From: an uncultured Elusimicrobia bacterium
GTDB taxonomy: Bacteria; Elusimicrobiota; Elusimicrobia; Elusimicrobiales; Elusimicrobiaceae
Reading direction: 5' to 3'
DNA: 8,600 bases
NCBI GenBank assembly: GCA_945483375.1
Contig: CALYRQ010000024.1
Span: 1-8,600 of the forward strand
The notes under the pieces were generated by a model. The model did no database searches, had not been told where the DNA came from, and was given only the letters and a program-made list of their open reading frames with translations. Both the position numbers and the translations under genes were made by a program. Positions 6,434-8,600 of the stretch are shown here, in pieces; within the stretch, counting starts at the first letter, position 1, and each line of letters starts with the position of its first letter.

Positions 6434-7462
6434 TTATGCGTTTTTTTCCCCGGCCTGCGGTTTGCGTCCGCGCGGCCACAGCAAATACGCCGCCAGGCAC
6501 AGCATGGCGAGTACAAGCGGGATTTGGTAGCGGTTTTTATAGGCGGCGCGTTTTACTGCGCTGGAGAGCGTTTTGTCCAGTCCGCGCAGGGATTCTTCCA
6601 CCCGCGCCGCCACCTGGGCGGGCGAAGTGTAGGAAATGTATACGCCGCCGGTGGCCTGGGCCAATTCAACCAGGGGTTTTTCGTCCAGCTTGGAAACGAC
6701 GGTATTGCCTTGTTTGTCCTTTTTATATTCGGATACGTTGCCCGCCGCGTCCGTCCGGGCGGGGATAAGGGTGCCCTCTTTGGTGCCGATACCGATGGCA
6801 ATCACCCGTACGCCGTATTTGGCGGCGGTTTGCTGGGCGGTTTCCAGGTCTTTGGGCGAATGGTCTTCTCCGTCCGTCAGTAAAATAAGGGCTTTTTGGC
6901 CGGGATATTTGGCCAGCATTTTTGCCGCGAGCGACACCGGCGCGGCCAGCGAGGTGCCGTTTACGGGTAGCATGTCCGGCCGCAGGGCGGAAATAAAGTA
7001 TTGCAGGGCGTCGTCATCGGTCGTAATCGGGCATTGGATAAACGCCTGCGACGTAAATGCAATAATCCCGACGCGTTCTTCTTTTAAATTGTTTACCAGC
7101 ATGCGGAGCATGTTTTTGGCGTTATCCAGGCGGTCGGGGCGCAGGTCCCGCGCGCGCATGGAGGCCGATACGTCCACGGCGATGACGGTTTGGGCGAACG
7201 CGCCCTGCGCTTCGATAATTTCCGTGCCCCACTGGGGGCCCGCCAGCGCGGCGAATAAAAAGAACTCCGCTAAAAAGAACAGGGCCGTACGCCATGCGCT
7301 CACCGGGCGCAGGTGCGCCGTTAATTTGGCGTAAGCCGCGCGGCCGAACAGGGCGTTAACGGCCCGCTCTTTTAATTTCCGGCCCGCCCAAAACACAAGT
7401 GCGGTCAGCGCCGCGGCGGGTAAAAAGCAGAGCAAATAAACGGGACGTGCAAAGAGTTCCAT
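6434..7462 (-). CDS. batB: BatB: membrane-anchored von Willebrand factor A domain protein
   Basis: The 342-residue protein has two N-terminal membrane segments (about 8-25 and 58-75) joined by a basic loop. A VWA domain (about 90-290) follows, then a last membrane segment (about 315-332) with a basic tail. This places the VWA domain in the periplasm. The metal-ion-dependent adhesion site is complete: DVSAS (Asp97, Ser99, Ser101), Thr170 in NGTSLAAP, and Asp197 in LLTDGED. AGPQWGTE just after the second membrane segment is a common feature of BatA/BatB proteins. The protein is expected to bind partners through the metal site in a Bat complex with the TPR proteins; it is not an enzyme. It starts one base after the batA stop (TAATATG) with AAGGTG seven bases upstream, so the two VWA genes are tightly linked. 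Naming as BatB rather than BatA rests on gene order. Confidence 0.93.
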   Translation of the reverse strand: MELFARPVYLLCFLPAAALTALVFWAGRKLKERAVNALFGRAAYAKLTAHLRPVSAWRTALFFLAEFFLFAALAGPQWGTEIIEAQGAFAQTVIAVDVSASMRARDLRPDRLDNAKNMLRMLVNNLKEERVGIIAFTSQAFIQCPITTDDDALQYFISALRPDMLPVNGTSLAAPVSLAAKMLAKYPGQKALILLTDGEDHSPKDLETAQQTAAKYGVRVIAIGIGTKEGTLIPARTDAAGNVSEYKKDKQGNTVVSKLDEKPLVELAQATGGVYISYTSPAQVAARVEESLRGLDKTLSSAVKRAAYKNRYQIPLVLAMLCLAAYLLWPRGRKPQAGEKNA

Positions 7463-7463
7463 A

Positions 7464-8507
7464 TTAAGGCACCTTTATTAAAATTAATTTTTCAAGCGCA
7501 AGCCCCAGGGCGGCGCATAACAGCGCAAGCAATAAAACTGGCTGGAAATAATCCGTCCGGCTGACGGTGGAACTGGGGGAAAATTCCGTTTTTTCCAGTT
7601 CGTTGATGGTATCGTAAATTTTGGTCAGTTCGCTTTCGTTGTTGGCGCGGTAGTATTTTCCACCCGTCAGTTCCGCAATTTCCATCATCAGCCCTTCGTT
7701 GATTTCGTCGGCCTGGTTGGAATAGGGGTTGCTTCCGGGTGCGCTTGCGGTACCGACGGTATAGACGCGGATTCCGTACGCCGCCGCGGCTTTGGCGGCC
7801 ATCAAAGGTTCAATGGCGCCGGCGTTGGAGTCTCCGTCCGTCAGCAGGATGATTACTTTACTTTTGGCCTTGCTGTCTTTTAAATGGTTGGCGGCCACCC
7901 CGAGCGCGTCGCCGATGGCGGTATAGTTCGGGTCTACAATGCCCAGATATAAAGAGGAAATGTATTCCTGCAGGGCGTCGTGGTCCAGCGTCAGCGGGGC
8001 CTGGAGCATGGCCGCTTTGGCAAACGCCACCACGCCGATACGGTCGCTGACGCGTTTAGAGATAAAACGCGCCGCCGTTTGCTGGGCGGCCACAAAGCGG
8101 CTGGGGTAAAAGTCCTGTTTTTGCATGGAGGCGGAAACGTCCATCAGCAAAATAATGTCGATACCTTCGGAGGGAGGGAGAACCGTGCGGTCGATGCGGA
8201 CGGGCCGCGCGAGGGCGACGGTCATCAGAATAAGCGCGGCCGTATAAAGCGTAAGCGGCAGCCAGCGCGTGAAAAGTACGCGCAAAGAGGCCTGCTGTAC
8301 TTTTAACCGCGCCATGGAATAATTAATCCGTCGGGCAAACGCGCCGCGGAAAACGGTCTGGGCTAAAAACACCCCAAACGGGATAACGAGCAGTACAAAC
8401 GCCCAAGGGGTCATAAATCCCGCCTGTTCCCCGGCGATGCGGGTGAAAATCAGCGCGCACGCCGCCGTAAACGTCAGCGCCGCGGCGCATAAAATAGCCG
8501 CCGCCAT
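7464..8507 (-). CDS. batA: BatA: membrane-anchored von Willebrand factor A domain protein, with N-terminal extension
   Basis: With the start used here the protein has 347 residues. The core resembles BatB. A membrane segment (about 34-50, TPWAFVLLVIPFG) is followed by a basic loop, a second segment (about 83-100), and a VWA domain with a full metal site: DVSAS (Asp123, Ser125, Ser127), Thr196 in NYTAIGDAL, and Asp224 in LLTDGDS. A final membrane segment (about 321-340) sits close to the C-terminus. The start is uncertain. The family-typical N-terminus would begin at ATG 8414. However, the 31 codons before it keep the same codon bias (22 of 30 third positions after the ATG are G or C) and encode another hydrophobic helix, so I chose ATG 8507. 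A TTG at 8546 would add 13 residues with RRDSK, a plausible cytoplasmic flank. None of the three has a strong ribosome site. As first gene of the visible Bat set it would normally follow moxR and a DUF58 gene; neither is seen. Confidence 0.9.
   Translation of the reverse strand: MAAAILCAAALTFTAACALIFTRIAGEQAGFMTPWAFVLLVIPFGVFLAQTVFRGAFARRINYSMARLKVQQASLRVLFTRWLPLTLYTAALILMTVALARPVRIDRTVLPPSEGIDIILLMDVSASMQKQDFYPSRFVAAQQTAARFISKRVSDRIGVVAFAKAAMLQAPLTLDHDALQEYISSLYLGIVDPNYTAIGDALGVAANHLKDSKAKSKVIILLTDGDSNAGAIEPLMAAKAAAAYGIRVYTVGTASAPGSNPYSNQADEINEGLMMEIAELTGGKYYRANNESELTKIYDTINELEKTEFSPSSTVSRTDYFQPVLLLALLCAALGLALEKLILIKVP
7470..7475 (-). promoter_or_regulatory. Ribosome binding site of batB inside the batA 3' end
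   Basis: AAGGTG on the minus strand lies 7 bases before ATG 7462 and within the last codons of batA, supporting the start of batB. Confidence 0.6.
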
Positions 8508-8546
8508 AAATTTGGAGTCACGCCGTACAAAAAGCGACGCCGCCAA

Positions 8547-8600
8547 TCTTCTGCGGACTTATCACCCACTTTGGTCAGTTTTGGGCTAAGATGATGTTAG
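8547..8600. other. Right edge upstream of batA, no supported gene
   Basis: All three minus-strand frames contain a stop here (TAA 8559-8561, TGA 8575-8577, TAA 8597-8599), so any upstream minus-strand gene must end in or before this stretch. Base composition looks more even than in the neighbouring gene. I see no convincing promoter, repeat or terminator. The part visible is too short to say whether it is a leader, an intergenic region or the edge of an inserted element. Confidence 0.4.

Noticed and set aside
6636..7334. Plus-strand frame of 232 codons opposite batB
   Set aside because: Antisense shadow of the batB VWA region; batB has a full metal site and family layout, this frame has none.
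8478..8596. Minus-strand frame ending in LWRRLFYAPRR, overlapping the batA start
   Set aside because: About 39 codons at most, no ATG, preceded by a stop at the edge, and overlapping the coding-like N-terminus of BatA in another frame.
1..8600. CRISPR array, tRNA or rRNA gene, insertion sequence or phage element
   Set aside because: No spaced direct repeats, no tRNA-like cloverleaf, no transposase or integrase frame; nearly every base is inside a recognised gene.

Overview
The window is ordinary, dense bacterial chromosome. All supported genes are on the minus strand, so transcription runs from the right edge (8600) to the left edge (1). Genes are packed end to end: the junctions are overlaps or gaps of 1 to 37 bases, apart from the 56 bases between pgi and miaB. 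Third codon positions look GC-rich, while the short intergenic spots are AT-rich. A full batA-batE set, a GmhA heptose isomerase and several Sec signal peptides point to a Gram-negative, possibly anaerobic or microaerophilic bacterium. Bat operons are best known from Bacteroidota and Leptospira, but several genes here have clear Shine-Dalgarno sites, which is atypical of Bacteroidota. A gut-type Elusimicrobiota or a similar deep phylum is my guess only; the sequence does not settle it.

Layout in the direction of transcription. At 8547-8600 there is a short edge with no supported gene. Then comes a complete Bat set in the classical order: batA (VWA), batB (VWA), batC (TPR with a Q/N-rich tail), batD (large exported protein with one C-terminal membrane segment) and batE (TPR, two membrane segments, SH3-like domain). 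It is followed without a break by three sugar-phosphate isomerase genes: gmhA (sedoheptulose-7-phosphate), rpiB (ribose-5-phosphate) and pgi (glucose-6-phosphate). A clear intrinsic terminator sits after pgi. Beyond it lies the N-terminal third or so of miaB, a tRNA methylthiotransferase, cut by the left edge.

How they may work together. The five Bat proteins are expected to form an envelope-associated complex. Two membrane-anchored VWA proteins with intact metal-binding (MIDAS) motifs present periplasmic domains to TPR partners and to BatD. In other bacteria such operons are linked to aerotolerance or envelope stress, usually with a MoxR ATPase and a DUF58 protein upstream; neither is visible here. 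The three isomerases link glycolysis, the pentose phosphate pool and ADP-heptose synthesis for LPS. Their tight spacing suggests co-transcription with the bat genes, giving one probable polycistron of about 8 kb that ends at the terminator near 483-519.

I found no mobile element, CRISPR array, RNA gene or clearly undescribed system. The points most worth a second look are the isomerase trio attached to the Bat operon, the divergent Pgi, the extra N-terminal membrane segment of BatA, the Q/N-rich tail of BatC, and a miaB start with no ribosome site placed against a terminator.
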